Shown: positions 27,297-36,868, counted from the stretch's first letter. The stretch: DNA of 64,000 nucleotides from Gynurincola endophyticus (GCF_003991195.1 NZ_RCWL01000002.1:62001-126000); one strand, 5' to 3'. The notes: generated by a model from the letters alone, not told the origin. Numbers and translations are program-made.

Positions 27297-28193
27297 TTAA
27301 ATCAACTCAGGATAAATTATTTTCCTGGCCTTCCCTTCATAACATTTACTTAAACTGGCTGTTGTACGCTGCACAGCATTCATTAATGGACTATTCTTTC
27401 CTTCAATGGTTACATCCATTGAAGGTATACTAAGCAATAAATGCTTCATAGAAGGTGTCATCTCTAAAAATTTACCATTACCCTTAATGATTTGACAAAC
27501 CAGTTTATCTACAAAAGGACGGTAAGGCTCCATGATGTCATCAGCCAGGCAATAGGAATTATATTGGTTTCTATGATGTATTCCCAAAGTCGGTAACAAT
27601 CCTGACCCCGTCAGACTCCTTGCTACTATTGCTCTAAGTATGGCGTATCCGTAATTCAATAAATTATTAGGAGGATCACCGAACCGATCTCTTTTAAACA
27701 TCAGAAAGTCCGGGAAAATTCTTTTCCAATAATATGCCGCAGCCTTTGCTTCGTGATTTTCACTATCGCCGCTTTTCACTTCACCGGCATAGGTATACAA
27801 TAGCTTACTTTCCTGCCTTTCCTGTTTCAAAAGAGCAGCCTGGTTTTGTATTTTAGAAACCACTGTTTGTTGCCACAATTGCTTTTTCAGTGGAACTGTA
27901 GCTTCCACCTGCGCTTGAAAACGCTGGCTTTGTAAAGTATTACCATCCAGACTAAACCACATCCCTGCGGGATGATGCGCTTCATCACAGGTTATAACAG
28001 CCGTATTATTTGCCAGTAATCTCGCCAACAAAACCTGCGTAATCGTAATCTGACGATGATCTAATATTAGTAAACCTATATCTTCAATGGGTATTGTTCT
28101 TCTTTCACCGCTATCATGAAGCTCAATAATTAATTGTTCATTACTGGTTTTCAGATAAGCAGGATTTCCAAAGTATAAAGTTTTCTTTATCAT
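27297..28193 (-). CDS. cas1: CRISPR-associated integrase Cas1, type II
   Basis: The 298-residue protein has an N-terminal beta domain (KTLYFGNPAYLKTSNEQLII, DIGLLILDHRQITIT) and a helical catalytic domain. The latter carries the metal-binding Glu in NHEAKAAAYYWKRIF and the His in GSGLLPTLGIHHRNQYN, followed by Asp in LADDIMEPYRPFVD. With Cas2 it inserts new spacers. Gene order cas9-cas1-cas2 without csn2 or cas4 defines subtype II-C. Confidence 0.97.
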   Translation of the reverse strand: MIKKTLYFGNPAYLKTSNEQLIIELHDSGERRTIPIEDIGLLILDHRQITITQVLLARLLANNTAVITCDEAHHPAGMWFSLDGNTLQSQRFQAQVEATVPLKKQLWQQTVVSKIQNQAALLKQERQESKLLYTYAGEVKSGDSENHEAKAAAYYWKRIFPDFLMFKRDRFGDPPNNLLNYGYAILRAIVARSLTGSGLLPTLGIHHRNQYNSYCLADDIMEPYRPFVDKLVCQIIKGNGKFLEMTPSMKHLLLSIPSMDVTIEGKNSPLMNAVQRTTASLSKCYEGKARKIIYPELI

Positions 28194-28243
28194 TCTCTTA
28201 AGTTGAAATGTTTTTTATTCAACCGTAAACAATATTCAGTACT

Positions 28244-31200
28244 CTAATATTCTCCTATCGAAACGATATTACCAATATGATCTATTCTGACTTTTACAAT
28301 TCCAGCCAGATCTTTTAAACTTTTTACCTGACGATAAGCTACCCCCTGCAAATTTTTATCATCATTCAGCTTCGACTCCTGATGATGCCTGAACTTAAAA
28401 TCTCTGATAATATTATTCCCATACTTGAGTAATGAAATAGATTGTACCCTGAACAGATTCGGACTGATCATGCTTTTATTCTTTGGATCCAGCAGATCTA
28501 TTTCCAAAGGGTTGAAACCCGACAAACCATTGGGAAATACAAACATTTCATTGACTTTAATTGTATACAGAAACTTCCAACCCAAACCCTGATTATATTG
28601 TTTATCAATCACTGTTTCTCCATTTGTTACTAATCGCACCGCATCGATAAATGAAACTATCCTGTCTTGCAATACTCCTTTTTCATCTGCATAGATTGAT
28701 ACATGATGATTACTGCCAGGTTGTATATAATTATTCGGAATTAATTCACCATTTACGTCTAATAACGACTTTCCCAAATGGTCCATTTTAAAGCCTAAAG
28801 GCTCAGCATTTTTCACACCACTGATAGCAACTCTTTTAATGGTTATGCCCTTTTCTTTATTGAGCCATACCGGATTTTTTTCAAGATCAGAGAAAGCTTT
28901 CTTCGCATCTCCGTTAAATTCGTTTAGCCTTTCTTTTAATATTCGCTTCACTCCTTCGTCCAACACTTTTTCTATACTTTTATCATCTTTGAAATTATCC
29001 GGAGTAAGCTCCTTACGGATAGAGTAATCCTCTTCCAACCAAACTAATTTGACCAACTCAGGTAAGATTTTTGTCTTTTCAGCATCCAGATAAACCGGAT
29101 TTTTACTCAATGAATTTTTTCCGGTGAAGGCTTTTTTAGGATCATTATCATTTTCAGTCAACCGCTGCAACAATACCTTCCTATAGTGAGGATTTGTTAT
29201 TCTTTCAATAGTAGCTTTATCAAACTTAGCACTAACTTTTTCTTCCTTACTTTGATAAAAATTATACTTCCCATAAACAGTTTCTTTATGTAACTGTCCT
29301 CTGGGCGTTAGTACGGTTGTAACCTTTTCAAACTGCTTTATCCTGATTTTATTCTTGTTTTTAGTAACTACCTTATTCTTTGCTTTGTGCGATACAAACA
29401 GTTGTTCGAGTTGTTCTTTTACTACAGCCCGGAAATTCTTTACAGGTTCTTTGAATTTTCTTTTCCGGTTGCCCAGAGAATCATAAACAATATCCGCGTG
29501 CTTCTTTTCTATACCAATAATATGTCCATGGAGTGGATGACTTTCATTCTTCCGTGCATTCAGGTGATTCAGATACTGTATATAGGCTGGCTTTGTTAAA
29601 GCAATCACTAAAGCGTCTACTGCATGATGCCGATGATCATCGCGCTTACTCCAATTGACAATATTTTCTTTAATCTGGCCATCTTTTTGCAGAACAGATT
29701 CAATAAGCCCCACAGATTTATAGCGTGGATAATTCAGCTCCTGCATGATATTGTTTAGTCCCCAGTCTTCTCTTAAACGCGCAGTTATACTTCCACTGGT
29801 AGAAACCACTCTCCTTGATATATCTAACATTATTTCCTTCGCTTTTTTAGCGATATATTGGCTTTCTCTTAAATCCCGCTCAATAAAGCCGTCTCCTATT
29901 TCGCTCTCTCTTTTCTGCAGTTTGAGAAATTTTGCTTTGCCAATACCTTCTTCCTTATTTTTTAAATTAAATTCATGCAGCAATCTAATTCTGTTTAAAT
30001 ATTCTTCTATCCCCTTTTCACCATTTTTATTTAACAAATAATCGAATGCCGTTTGATTGCCCTTCTCCTGGTTAACTTTTCTAAACACCAATGTTTTATT
30101 AGAGAAACTATCATCAAAAAGTGTCATTTGCGGAATAATATGATCCACATCAATTTGTTTACTGAATAATATTTCCCGGGGGATATAAGTATTTGTATAA
30201 ATATCCTTGTATCCGTTATTTTTCAATTCTTCATACAGCTTATAACGTATTATATCTTTTCTTGAAGGATTAGGTACTCCAAATTCAGTCTGAAGTATTT
30301 TTGAAATTTTTATATGGTTTAACTCTGCTGAATTAATAGCAGTACTAAGCTCTTTTCTTTCTGCTGTATTCTTTTTTAATTCTTTGGATAACTCTATCCG
30401 GATTTCATCAAAATGAAAAGGGTGTTGATTACCCGTTAATCTTCTCTTTTCATTTTCCCGGTCTATCAGCATATTCACCACATTGACAGTCTGATTGAGA
30501 ATTTTCTCTACTACGGGACTACGCAATTCATTTTTCTTTATAGAAGGTAACCGATCTTTTAGTACTTTATTTTCTATTTCTTCTTTCGTCAAAGAAGCTG
30601 CCGAATGCCTGTATCCTGCTTCCGCACAAGCTTTATCATAAGTTAATTCTTTGATGAAAGGAACGATCTTTCTTAATGCTTTTGTACTAAGACTGGCATA
30701 ATCACCCAGGAAAACAATTTCTGATAAAATCTTAGCATGTTCCGGTTTAAAACCGAATTTTTCACATATCTTTTTTTTAAGGCCCACATTACTGTTACCA
30801 TATCTAATTATATCTTCCTGTGTATAGTTTTTAACATCGTCCTCCACCGAATACAACAGATGCCACAAAACATACGAAGGTTGCTTTTCAAATGCTTTAC
30901 CGTCAGACTCTGCATCAAATTTTAGTATACCAGTATCGATTCCTAATGAATTAAAAACCGTTTCAACCATTTTTTTGATTTCTGAAGCCGGTTGTTCAAT
31001 TACCGATACATCGATATTGTCATCTTTATCACTTTTAATTAAACTATTTTCATACCCTTCATATTCTAATATCTTTAAAAAAGCGTCGTATAACTCTTTT
31101 GAGGTTTTATTCCCCTCCAAAAACTTATAATTCATTTCCCAATCGGATGGTTTATATCCTAATATTCTAAAAGCATCGCCGGCACTTAATCTTCCTTTTA

Positions 31201-32545
31201 CATTTAACTCTTCGAACAATAAATCTTTTTCTTCCTGCGATGGAGCTATTTTCTCACGGGAATTTTTATTCCTGAACTCCAGGTGATTCAATTGTTGCCA
31301 TATTTTGAACTCCTGAAACAAAGGTGAAGAACGAGGTGCTACACGTAAGCCGATTTTTTTTCTAATTGTTTTACCATTCTGCACCATCTCTTTTTCCTGA
31401 CTTTCAAACTCACAGAAACTGATCAGGCCTTTCTGAGATTTCAATTTCCGTTGATAGAAAATAACGATATCTCTCAACTCTTGTTTTAGTTGGTTTGTCA
31501 GCTGAGGATAATATCCGGCCTGGGTCTGCCAGATCACTTCGAACTCATCCAGGTAATCCTGTCGGTAAAAAACCTGTCCTTTAAGTCGGCTATGAGGATT
31601 ATTCTGTAGTTTTTTATATAGATATTGACCAACTGTTTCTTTATTAAAAAACAACTCTTTACTTCGATCGCTTATTTCTCCAAGATATCCGCTGGATTTA
31701 TTTATTTCACCATTGATATCTGTGATTACATAAGCAGCTTCCTCTTTTGTTAACTGATATGAAAACGCTTTTGACCGCCATTCATATGCCTTCAATCGCT
31801 TTTCTTCTCTGGTTCCTTTATTTTCTGCGATATTAAAACCGTAATGGCTCCAAAATATTGCTGATGTAGCTTTTTGCCCCTTACCGGAAAGCAGCTTTTT
31901 AAAGTCATCCGTAAATATCTCAGGATAAAATTGTTTCTGATATTCCCATACCTTATCAAATTCAGCATTTAAATCTGATCTGTAATAGTCTGGCAATCGC
32001 TTCCTGCCATCTTTTAATAAGGAATAAGATAACTGTCCGGGGGTAAGATTCAGATCATACAATTGTCTGGCAACGGACATACTATCAATGACCTGTCCTT
32101 CATCTGCCGACTTCGCTTTTCGACTGCTTTTATATCCTCTTTTCTTATTAATAGCCAGTAGTACTTTAGCAAAGTCAGCTAAAGAAATTTTTTCGGTAGC
32201 TGCTAAAGCCCTGTTTCTCCAGGTAGAGAAAGTTGAATCATTACCACTTTCATTTAGTAAAGTATCGTCGTTTATAATGTTGTTATTTTTCAATAATTTT
32301 ATTAGAGCACTTCGCCGGAGCTGATATCGATCAAGATTCCGTCGCATTCCTCTTTTCAAAGTACGTTCGGCATTTACAGCTATAGGTTTTCCTTTTTCAA
32401 AGTTTGTTTGTTCATCTGTTGTCAAAGGATTTACACGCACTCCGGCCAATTCTATGAATGAACTTTCATAATCCTCACCCTCATCTACCACCGCAAAGCC
32501 AATAGAAGTAGTTCCCAGGTCTAAGCCAAGAATTTTTTTTCCCAT
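28244..32545 (-). CDS. cas9: CRISPR-associated endonuclease Cas9, type II-C
   Basis: The 1433-residue protein is within the usual size of Bacteroidota II-C Cas9. RuvC-I is at the N-terminus (KKILGLDLGTTSIGFAVVD, Asp9), followed by an arginine-rich bridge helix (ERTLKRGMRRNLDRYQLRR). RuvC-II has Glu718 in FDEIRIELSKEL, the HNH domain has His802 in QIDVDHIIPQ, and RuvC-III has Asp977 in HHAVDALVIAL. All catalytic residues are present, so the nuclease should be active. The C-terminal 350 residues should recognise the PAM, which cannot be read here. The tracrRNA gene is just upstream on the opposite strand. Confidence 0.98.
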   Translation of the reverse strand: MGKKILGLDLGTTSIGFAVVDEGEDYESSFIELAGVRVNPLTTDEQTNFEKGKPIAVNAERTLKRGMRRNLDRYQLRRSALIKLLKNNNIINDDTLLNESGNDSTFSTWRNRALAATEKISLADFAKVLLAINKKRGYKSSRKAKSADEGQVIDSMSVARQLYDLNLTPGQLSYSLLKDGRKRLPDYYRSDLNAEFDKVWEYQKQFYPEIFTDDFKKLLSGKGQKATSAIFWSHYGFNIAENKGTREEKRLKAYEWRSKAFSYQLTKEEAAYVITDINGEINKSSGYLGEISDRSKELFFNKETVGQYLYKKLQNNPHSRLKGQVFYRQDYLDEFEVIWQTQAGYYPQLTNQLKQELRDIVIFYQRKLKSQKGLISFCEFESQEKEMVQNGKTIRKKIGLRVAPRSSPLFQEFKIWQQLNHLEFRNKNSREKIAPSQEEKDLLFEELNVKGRLSAGDAFRILGYKPSDWEMNYKFLEGNKTSKELYDAFLKILEYEGYENSLIKSDKDDNIDVSVIEQPASEIKKMVETVFNSLGIDTGILKFDAESDGKAFEKQPSYVLWHLLYSVEDDVKNYTQEDIIRYGNSNVGLKKKICEKFGFKPEHAKILSEIVFLGDYASLSTKALRKIVPFIKELTYDKACAEAGYRHSAASLTKEEIENKVLKDRLPSIKKNELRSPVVEKILNQTVNVVNMLIDRENEKRRLTGNQHPFHFDEIRIELSKELKKNTAERKELSTAINSAELNHIKISKILQTEFGVPNPSRKDIIRYKLYEELKNNGYKDIYTNTYIPREILFSKQIDVDHIIPQMTLFDDSFSNKTLVFRKVNQEKGNQTAFDYLLNKNGEKGIEEYLNRIRLLHEFNLKNKEEGIGKAKFLKLQKRESEIGDGFIERDLRESQYIAKKAKEIMLDISRRVVSTSGSITARLREDWGLNNIMQELNYPRYKSVGLIESVLQKDGQIKENIVNWSKRDDHRHHAVDALVIALTKPAYIQYLNHLNARKNESHPLHGHIIGIEKKHADIVYDSLGNRKRKFKEPVKNFRAVVKEQLEQLFVSHKAKNKVVTKNKNKIRIKQFEKVTTVLTPRGQLHKETVYGKYNFYQSKEEKVSAKFDKATIERITNPHYRKVLLQRLTENDNDPKKAFTGKNSLSKNPVYLDAEKTKILPELVKLVWLEEDYSIRKELTPDNFKDDKSIEKVLDEGVKRILKERLNEFNGDAKKAFSDLEKNPVWLNKEKGITIKRVAISGVKNAEPLGFKMDHLGKSLLDVNGELIPNNYIQPGSNHHVSIYADEKGVLQDRIVSFIDAVRLVTNGETVIDKQYNQGLGWKFLYTIKVNEMFVFPNGLSGFNPLEIDLLDPKNKSMISPNLFRVQSISLLKYGNNIIRDFKFRHHQESKLNDDKNLQGVAYRQVKSLKDLAGIVKVRIDHIGNIVSIGEY

Positions 32546-32579
32546 TTAGCAAGTTTTATTTTTTTATTTCCAACTTTTT

Positions 32580-32666
32580 GTTAGCTTTACTTTGAAAGCA
32601 AATCACAATAAGGATTTTTCCGTTGTGAAAACATTTAGCGCCTCGACTACCTTCGGGGCATTTTTA
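32580..32666 (+). ncRNA. tracrRNA of the type II-C system
   Basis: On the plus strand, TGAAAGCAAATCACAA (32593-32608) is exactly complementary to bases 2-17 of the repeat variant beginning GTTGTGATTTGCTTTCA. GTTA at 32580-32583 can pair again with TAAC of the repeat after a bulge. A small GGA-TTTT-TCC nexus hairpin (32612-32621), an unpaired CGTTGTGAAAACATTTA stretch and a terminator stem follow (GCCTCGA 32640-32646, TCGGGGC 32653-32659, then T5). The 5' end is uncertain; TAGCTTTA at 32582-32589 could be a -7 box, giving a shorter RNA starting near 32595. It diverges from cas9. Confidence 0.88.
32640..32665 (+). terminator. Intrinsic terminator of the tracrRNA
   Basis: A 7-bp stem with one G-U pair, a six-base loop and a run of five T. 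This is the final hairpin of the tracrRNA and would also be bound by Cas9. Downstream, 32667-32833 is AT-rich and shows no gene. Confidence 0.8.
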
Positions 32667-32833
32667 TTTAAAACAATATATTAAAAAACTCATACACTTG
32701 CAGTATGGTTTTCCGTATTTAAATAAAAAAAATACAACCCCCTTTGTAAATATTGATTTTTATCAACAGAAAAGAATTATCGCAAATATCCATCTGCAGT
32801 TATAATAGTGGAAAATAAAACGCTGTGCAGCAG

Positions 32834-33385
32834 TTATAATATATACTCCGGAGCTACATAATCTGTCAGCCATACGCCATTGGCTGAAATATAAAAACTG
32901 ATGCCGTCGGCATACATTTTACCGGCATCAATTACTAAAATAACGGGTTTACCATGACGGCTACCTACTTTTAAAGCAGTTTCTTTGTCTGCACTCAGGT
33001 GTACCTGTTGTCGGTTTCTTTTTTGTATACCGGTTGTTTTTATAGAATCTATATTCTTTGCAGCAGTTCCGTGATAAAGTAATTCAGGAGGTTGTTGGGT
33101 AGTAAGTGCAAGGTCTATTTCAATAGAATGACCCTGATTGGCGCGAATCTTCGAATGATCTTCATTAAATACAAAACGTTTTTTATCATTGGAGGCAACA
33201 ATTTCTTCAAGTTGTTCTTTATCAAAAGAAATATATTCCGATTGAGATTTTATAATTAACTCTCCTACCTCTGCCCAACCGTTTTCATCCAGTTGCAGTT
33301 GTATTTGTTCAGGATGATGCCTCAATACGTAACTTAAAAATTTGCTGATCGTTTTTTGTTGTTTGGGCGTCATGTTGCTATACAT
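32834..33385 (-). CDS. kptA: RNA 2'-phosphotransferase, Tpt1/KptA family
   Basis: The 183-residue protein has all KptA signatures: [74 protein letters not shown] and [19 protein letters not shown], including the Arg-His-His-Arg set for NAD+ and 2'-phosphate. The enzyme moves an internal RNA 2'-phosphate to NAD+, giving ADP-ribose 1'',2''-cyclic phosphate. ATG 33385 overlaps the macrodomain gene by eight bases; ATG 33373 is an alternative without overlap. Bacterial substrates are not well established. Confidence 0.95.
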   Translation of the reverse strand: MYSNMTPKQQKTISKFLSYVLRHHPEQIQLQLDENGWAEVGELIIKSQSEYISFDKEQLEEIVASNDKKRFVFNEDHSKIRANQGHSIEIDLALTTQQPPELLYHGTAAKNIDSIKTTGIQKRNRQQVHLSADKETALKVGSRHGKPVILVIDAGKMYADGISFYISANGVWLTDYVAPEYIL

Positions 33386-33887
33386 TTAGAAGTCTCTTAT
33401 AAATTTCTTCATTTCCTTCATCAAAACAAACAAATAAAACCTTCTCTATACCAGCAGTATTAAAATGTTTGACTGTATCTATAGCTATTTTAGCAGCCAG
33501 TTCTTTAGGAAATTTATATATACCTGTACTGATATTAGGGAATGCAATTACTTTAACGTTCAACTGATCAGCCAATAATAAACTATTACGATAACAGTTA
33601 GCCAGCAATCTTTCACATTTCTCCTGATCACCGTTCCATACCGGGCCTACTGTATGAATCACAAATTTTGCACTCAGATTTCCAGCGGTGGTATAAACAG
33701 CCTCTCCGGTAGCACATTTCCCCTGTTTATTTCGAATAGCAATACACTCCTCCAGAATAGCTTTACCTCCGGCTTTATGAATAGCACCATCTACACCCCC
33801 ACCGCCTAAGAGAGATGTATTAGCTGCATTCACAATTGCATCAGCTTTTATTTTAGTAATGTCTGCTCTTAAGACTTCTATTTTCAT
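33378..33887 (-). CDS. Macrodomain protein (ADP-ribose-processing, YmdB/MacroD-like)
   Basis: From the ATG at 33887 the protein has 169 residues; a TTG start 18 bases earlier is less likely. It is a single macrodomain of the MacroD class: [27 protein letters not shown] for ADP-ribose binding, then [27 protein letters not shown] and [13 protein letters not shown]. Such proteins hydrolyse ADP-ribosyl esters or O-acetyl-ADP-ribose. The overlap with kptA means coupled translation, and the product of KptA (an ADP-ribose cyclic phosphate) is a plausible substrate. Confidence 0.93.
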   Translation of the reverse strand: MKIEVLRADITKIKADAIVNAANTSLLGGGGVDGAIHKAGGKAILEECIAIRNKQGKCATGEAVYTTAGNLSAKFVIHTVGPVWNGDQEKCERLLANCYRNSLLLADQLNVKVIAFPNISTGIYKFPKELAAKIAIDTVKHFNTAGIEKVLFVCFDEGNEEIYKRLLNV

Positions 33888-34036
33888 TATATAAAATATT
33901 TTCAAGCAAATATAACAGAAATGTTTATAAAGCTAATACCATTATTGTCTAACTTCATCTTAGAGTTTAAAAGTATTCATGACAAAAAAAGAGATCTCAT
34001 AAACTGATTACTGTACCGATCCTATGCTTTTTTTCC

Positions 34037-34112
34037 TTCTTTAATTGATAAAAATTTCAGTCAATTAAAGAAATAGAAATGACATTGTCATACGGTTAGC
34101 CGTAATTTTTTT
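34037..34112 (+). other. Structured non-coding stretch with terminator-like end
   Basis: A perfect 12-bp hairpin (TTCTTTAATTGA 34037-34048, complement 34061-34072) is followed by TACGG-TTAG-CCGTA (34091-34104) and seven T (34106-34112). The second hairpin resembles an intrinsic terminator on the plus strand, where no coding gene lies upstream. It could end a small RNA. The surrounding gap (33888-34385) holds no gene except the tRNA-derived repeat described separately. Confidence 0.3.
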
Positions 34113-34224
34113 CAAAACGAATAGCTATTTTGGGTCAAAGAACAGGTAAGATGACTATTATCAGGAGAAGTAGCAAGCGGGTTGAAATATATCAACATAA
34201 GCAATGTGTGTAACAAAAATAAAT

Positions 34225-34258
34225 CAATGACCTACTGCTTAGAAGGCAGTTGCTCTAT
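34225..34258 (-). repeat. 34-base copy of the tRNA-Arg(UCU) anticodon region (putative att core)
   Basis: Bases 34225-34258 are identical to 54678-54711, the part of the tRNA-Arg gene from the D-stem end through the anticodon arm into the T-stem, in the same orientation. Flanks on both sides differ from tRNA sequence and cannot complete a cloverleaf, so this is not a second tRNA gene. A 34-base match in direct orientation is what an integrase crossover site in a tRNA gene would leave. Confidence 0.8.
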
Positions 34259-34385
34259 AGATCATCAACATCCATGCGAATGACATAATATTAAGATAGT
34301 AAAACTAATTCATAACTCCAATTTGGAAATTTGCCATTTTTTTTGTATCTTAATAGATAGGGCTTGCTGTTTTTTTCACAGTAAT

Positions 34386-34778
34386 TCAGGCATCAGCATC
34401 TTTTAGATAAACAATACTCAGCTCCCCGTCATCAAACCCGGTGGTAATACCAACCGCATTTTTCAGAAAAGAGTTGCTAAATGCTTCAGATTCTATAAAG
34501 TCAGTTAATATTTTTTTTGAGAACTCCAGCACTTCATTCCATTCTTTTCCCTGAGAAAATGTTTTTCCGAAGCCGAGATACTTATTCGCGGGTTCAAAAT
34601 CAACCTCTGTAGCCCAATCATCATCATCTGCATCAAAGTGTTCCGAACCGGTTAAGTACATTAAATACTGTTCTTCAGTTTCTATTAAACCGAAATTAAA
34701 ACCTGTAATTTTTTCATTCGCCACACTAGTGGCTGTAATAGAATGAATCCATTTAAAAAAATCCTGCTGAAAACTCAT
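34386..34778 (-). CDS. Hypothetical protein, 130 residues
   Basis: A small acidic cytoplasmic protein without signal or membrane segments. The mix of strands and helices (ITGFNFGLIETEEQYLMYLTGS, WATEVDFEPANKYLGFG, GITTGFDDGELSIVYLKD) and the run DADDDDWATEVDF recall SUKH-like or Imm-type immunity proteins, but no firm family match can be made by eye. It lies alone between the tRNA-derived repeat and the PPTase gene, on the same strand as the latter. Confidence 0.6.
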   Translation of the reverse strand: MSFQQDFFKWIHSITATSVANEKITGFNFGLIETEEQYLMYLTGSEHFDADDDDWATEVDFEPANKYLGFGKTFSQGKEWNEVLEFSKKILTDFIESEAFSNSFLKNAVGITTGFDDGELSIVYLKDADA

Positions 34779-34841
34779 ATATAGATACTTTTATTTGATT
34801 CTATCTTTTATACATCAACAACGTACTCAGTAAAATAATTA

Positions 34842-35468
34842 TTATCTTAAAAAGATTTCTTCAACTTTAATATATTGTATTTGCTTCAACTGTTGCGCAA
34901 TCCAACAACAGTATTCCTTTCTAATATAAACATTTTTCATAAAAAACTCTACTCCTTCTACAATACAGCTATCCCTTGTTACATTAACCTTTGCCAGATC
35001 AATAGTCATCCCCACTCCTTTCGCTTTTAAAACGGCTTCCTTTTTTGTCCAGTAATCAAAAAAAAGCAATGCATCCGATTCTACATTCTTATATTCTTCT
35101 TCATTGAGTACATTTCTAAATTCAGATATATCAATGTTCTGAATCAGCTCAACATCTATACCTATTTCAGCAGATTCAGATGTTAGTACTACAGCCAGAT
35201 CTTGTGTATGTGAAATATTGAAAAATGGAATGCCTTTTATGAATGGTTTTCCAAAAGTATTATACTGAATATGATTTAAATAAGTCCAATCACCATTACA
35301 GACTTTCTCTATTAATAGAAAAATGGCAAGCAGACTCACCTGTCTGTCTTGCCATCTTAATAAACTTTTAATCTTATTCTTATAATGAGCATTTAATTTC
35401 GAATAATAATAATCGAACCATTCTGATTGCTCAGAACCTTTCATTAAAGAATAATAAAGATGTATCAC
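34842..35468 (-). CDS. Sfp-type 4'-phosphopantetheinyl transferase
   Basis: The 208-residue protein has the PPTase motifs: FGKPFIKGIPFFNISHT, EIGIDVELIQ (Mg-binding Asp and Glu) and FFDYWTKKEAVLKAKGVGM. It attaches the phosphopantetheine arm to the serine of carrier domains. The NRPS across the divergent promoter has two carrier domains (GGNS and GGHS), which are the obvious targets. It lies in a minus-strand run EthD-like/PPTase downstream of the O-methyltransferase with gaps of only 3-9 bases, so all three are one operon. Confidence 0.93.
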   Translation of the reverse strand: MIHLYYSLMKGSEQSEWFDYYYSKLNAHYKNKIKSLLRWQDRQVSLLAIFLLIEKVCNGDWTYLNHIQYNTFGKPFIKGIPFFNISHTQDLAVVLTSESAEIGIDVELIQNIDISEFRNVLNEEEYKNVESDALLFFDYWTKKEAVLKAKGVGMTIDLAKVNVTRDSCIVEGVEFFMKNVYIRKEYCCWIAQQLKQIQYIKVEEIFLR

Positions 35469-35477
35469 TTTTCATGA

Positions 35478-35804
35478 TTAATTAATTCTGAATTCTTCCA
35501 TCACATTCATTATACTCAGATGAACATGTGGTGTAACATTCGTATAGTTTTCCGCATCTTTACTTAATAATTCAGCTGCGGGCAGGTAATGATTATAAAA
35601 ATCATCTGCTGTATTGAAAAAAAGACAACCGATCACCATTTTACAGATTCCGTAATCATTTTCATCTATACGCTGTTCTATAGTAACACCTTTTAATACA
35701 CTTCCAAAAATGGATTTTGATAAAGGAAGATGCTTTTTTACATAATAGGTTATATCAAACCATGATGATTCATTAATAGGATATTCGACTGTTATTTTTA
35801 CCAT
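35478..35804 (-). CDS. EthD-family small protein
   Basis: The 108-residue single-domain protein resembles the EthD family (dimeric alpha/beta barrel): MVKITVEYPINESSWFDITYYVKKHLPLSK matches the typical EthD opening with tYY..HLPL, followed by IGCLFFNTADDFYNHYLPAAELLSKDAENYTNV. EthD-like proteins in biosynthetic clusters act as cyclases, decarboxylases or accessory factors. Sitting between the O-methyltransferase and the PPTase, it may help cyclise or oxidise the NRPS product; this is inference. Confidence 0.8.
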   Translation of the reverse strand: MVKITVEYPINESSWFDITYYVKKHLPLSKSIFGSVLKGVTIEQRIDENDYGICKMVIGCLFFNTADDFYNHYLPAAELLSKDAENYTNVTPHVHLSIMNVMEEFRIN

Positions 35805-35807
35805 ATG

Positions 35808-36830
35808 CTAAATCTTTTCACATTCAATAATACCGGACAATTCCGTATTCGTTAATATTAATCGTTTGAATTTCAATCCTGCGGCAGCCAATAGTGATTT
35901 AAATTCTGTTTCTGTTCGTTCTTTACCGGTAGTCATTGCGTAAATATTCAAATCCAGCAATTTACTTGCATGGGGTTGATTGAGTTGATCAGGAATCACG
36001 GCTTCGATGATGAGCAGTTTGCTACCGGGCTTCATCGCTTCATAAGCAACTTTTAGAATTTGGGCAACCTGTTCGTCATTCCAGTCATGTAACACCCACT
36101 TGGTCATATATAAGTCGGCACCGGCAGGAATACTTTCAAAGAAACTACCACCTTCTACTTCGCATCTCGATTTCAAATGATCTGGTATATTCTTTTTAGT
36201 TGCCTCAATTACATAAGGTTCATCAAATACAATTCCGCTACTATCGGGTGCAGCATTCAAAACACCGAATAGCAATGCACCGTTACCTCCGCCAATGTCT
36301 ACAATTGTTTTATAAGGTGTAAAGTCATAAGATTGCGTAATACCCTCAATTACCGCGCCCGAAACACCCGCCATTGCTTTCACCAGGTTTTCGCCACGTT
36401 CGGGGTTTTGTTTATAATAATCCCATACCTGCATTCCGTAATGTTCTTCGAAAGGAACTTTACCCGACTGAATACCTTCGGTTAACTTTCCGAAAGCAGC
36501 AAAATGTTCACCGAGATTCGCTAGCGCCCAGGGAGTGATAGAACCGGAAACATTACTCAAAAAGCCACTTCCCAGCTCATTGAGCTGAAAAGTTTTATCA
36601 GCGGTCTCTTCAAAAATACCTTCACTGCAAACTGCGCGCATCAAACGATAAAGCGCCTGCTCGTCACTGTTTGTTTTATCCGCCAATTCTGTAATCGAAA
36701 GCGGTTTTTCAAAAAGTAAGTCTGCAATTTTTAATCTGGCTACGGCATGCATTGCACAAGCGGTCCAATACCTGCTGATCAGCTCATATAATTTTAAAGT
36801 ATTTGCGGGATTAATCGAATACTGTTTCAT
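35808..36830 (-). CDS. SAM-dependent O-methyltransferase (family 2, hydroxyindole-O-methyltransferase-like)
   Basis: Start ATG 36830 (MKQYSINPAN) is chosen because the longer frame up to 36956 would add low-complexity residues and overlap the NRPS start; this gives 340 residues. An N-terminal winged-helix dimerisation domain (ALYRLMRAVCSEGIFEE) is followed by the SAM domain: KTIVDIGGGNGALLFGVLNAAP, DLYMTKWVLHDWNDEQVAQIL with the catalytic-type His, and GSKLLIIEAVIPD. Relatives methylate hydroxyl groups on aromatic rings. It probably tailors the NRPS product; the divergent promoter region is shared. Confidence 0.92.
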   Translation of the reverse strand: MKQYSINPANTLKLYELISRYWTACAMHAVARLKIADLLFEKPLSITELADKTNSDEQALYRLMRAVCSEGIFEETADKTFQLNELGSGFLSNVSGSITPWALANLGEHFAAFGKLTEGIQSGKVPFEEHYGMQVWDYYKQNPERGENLVKAMAGVSGAVIEGITQSYDFTPYKTIVDIGGGNGALLFGVLNAAPDSSGIVFDEPYVIEATKKNIPDHLKSRCEVEGGSFFESIPAGADLYMTKWVLHDWNDEQVAQILKVAYEAMKPGSKLLIIEAVIPDQLNQPHASKLLDLNIYAMTTGKERTETEFKSLLAAAGLKFKRLILTNTELSGIIECEKI

Positions 36831-36868
36831 AACGCTTATTTTAAAAATTACTGATTTAATTTTTGATT

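Noticed and set aside
34225..34258. A second tRNA-Arg gene
   Set aside because: Only the anticodon region is present; both flanks fail to form acceptor, D and T stems.
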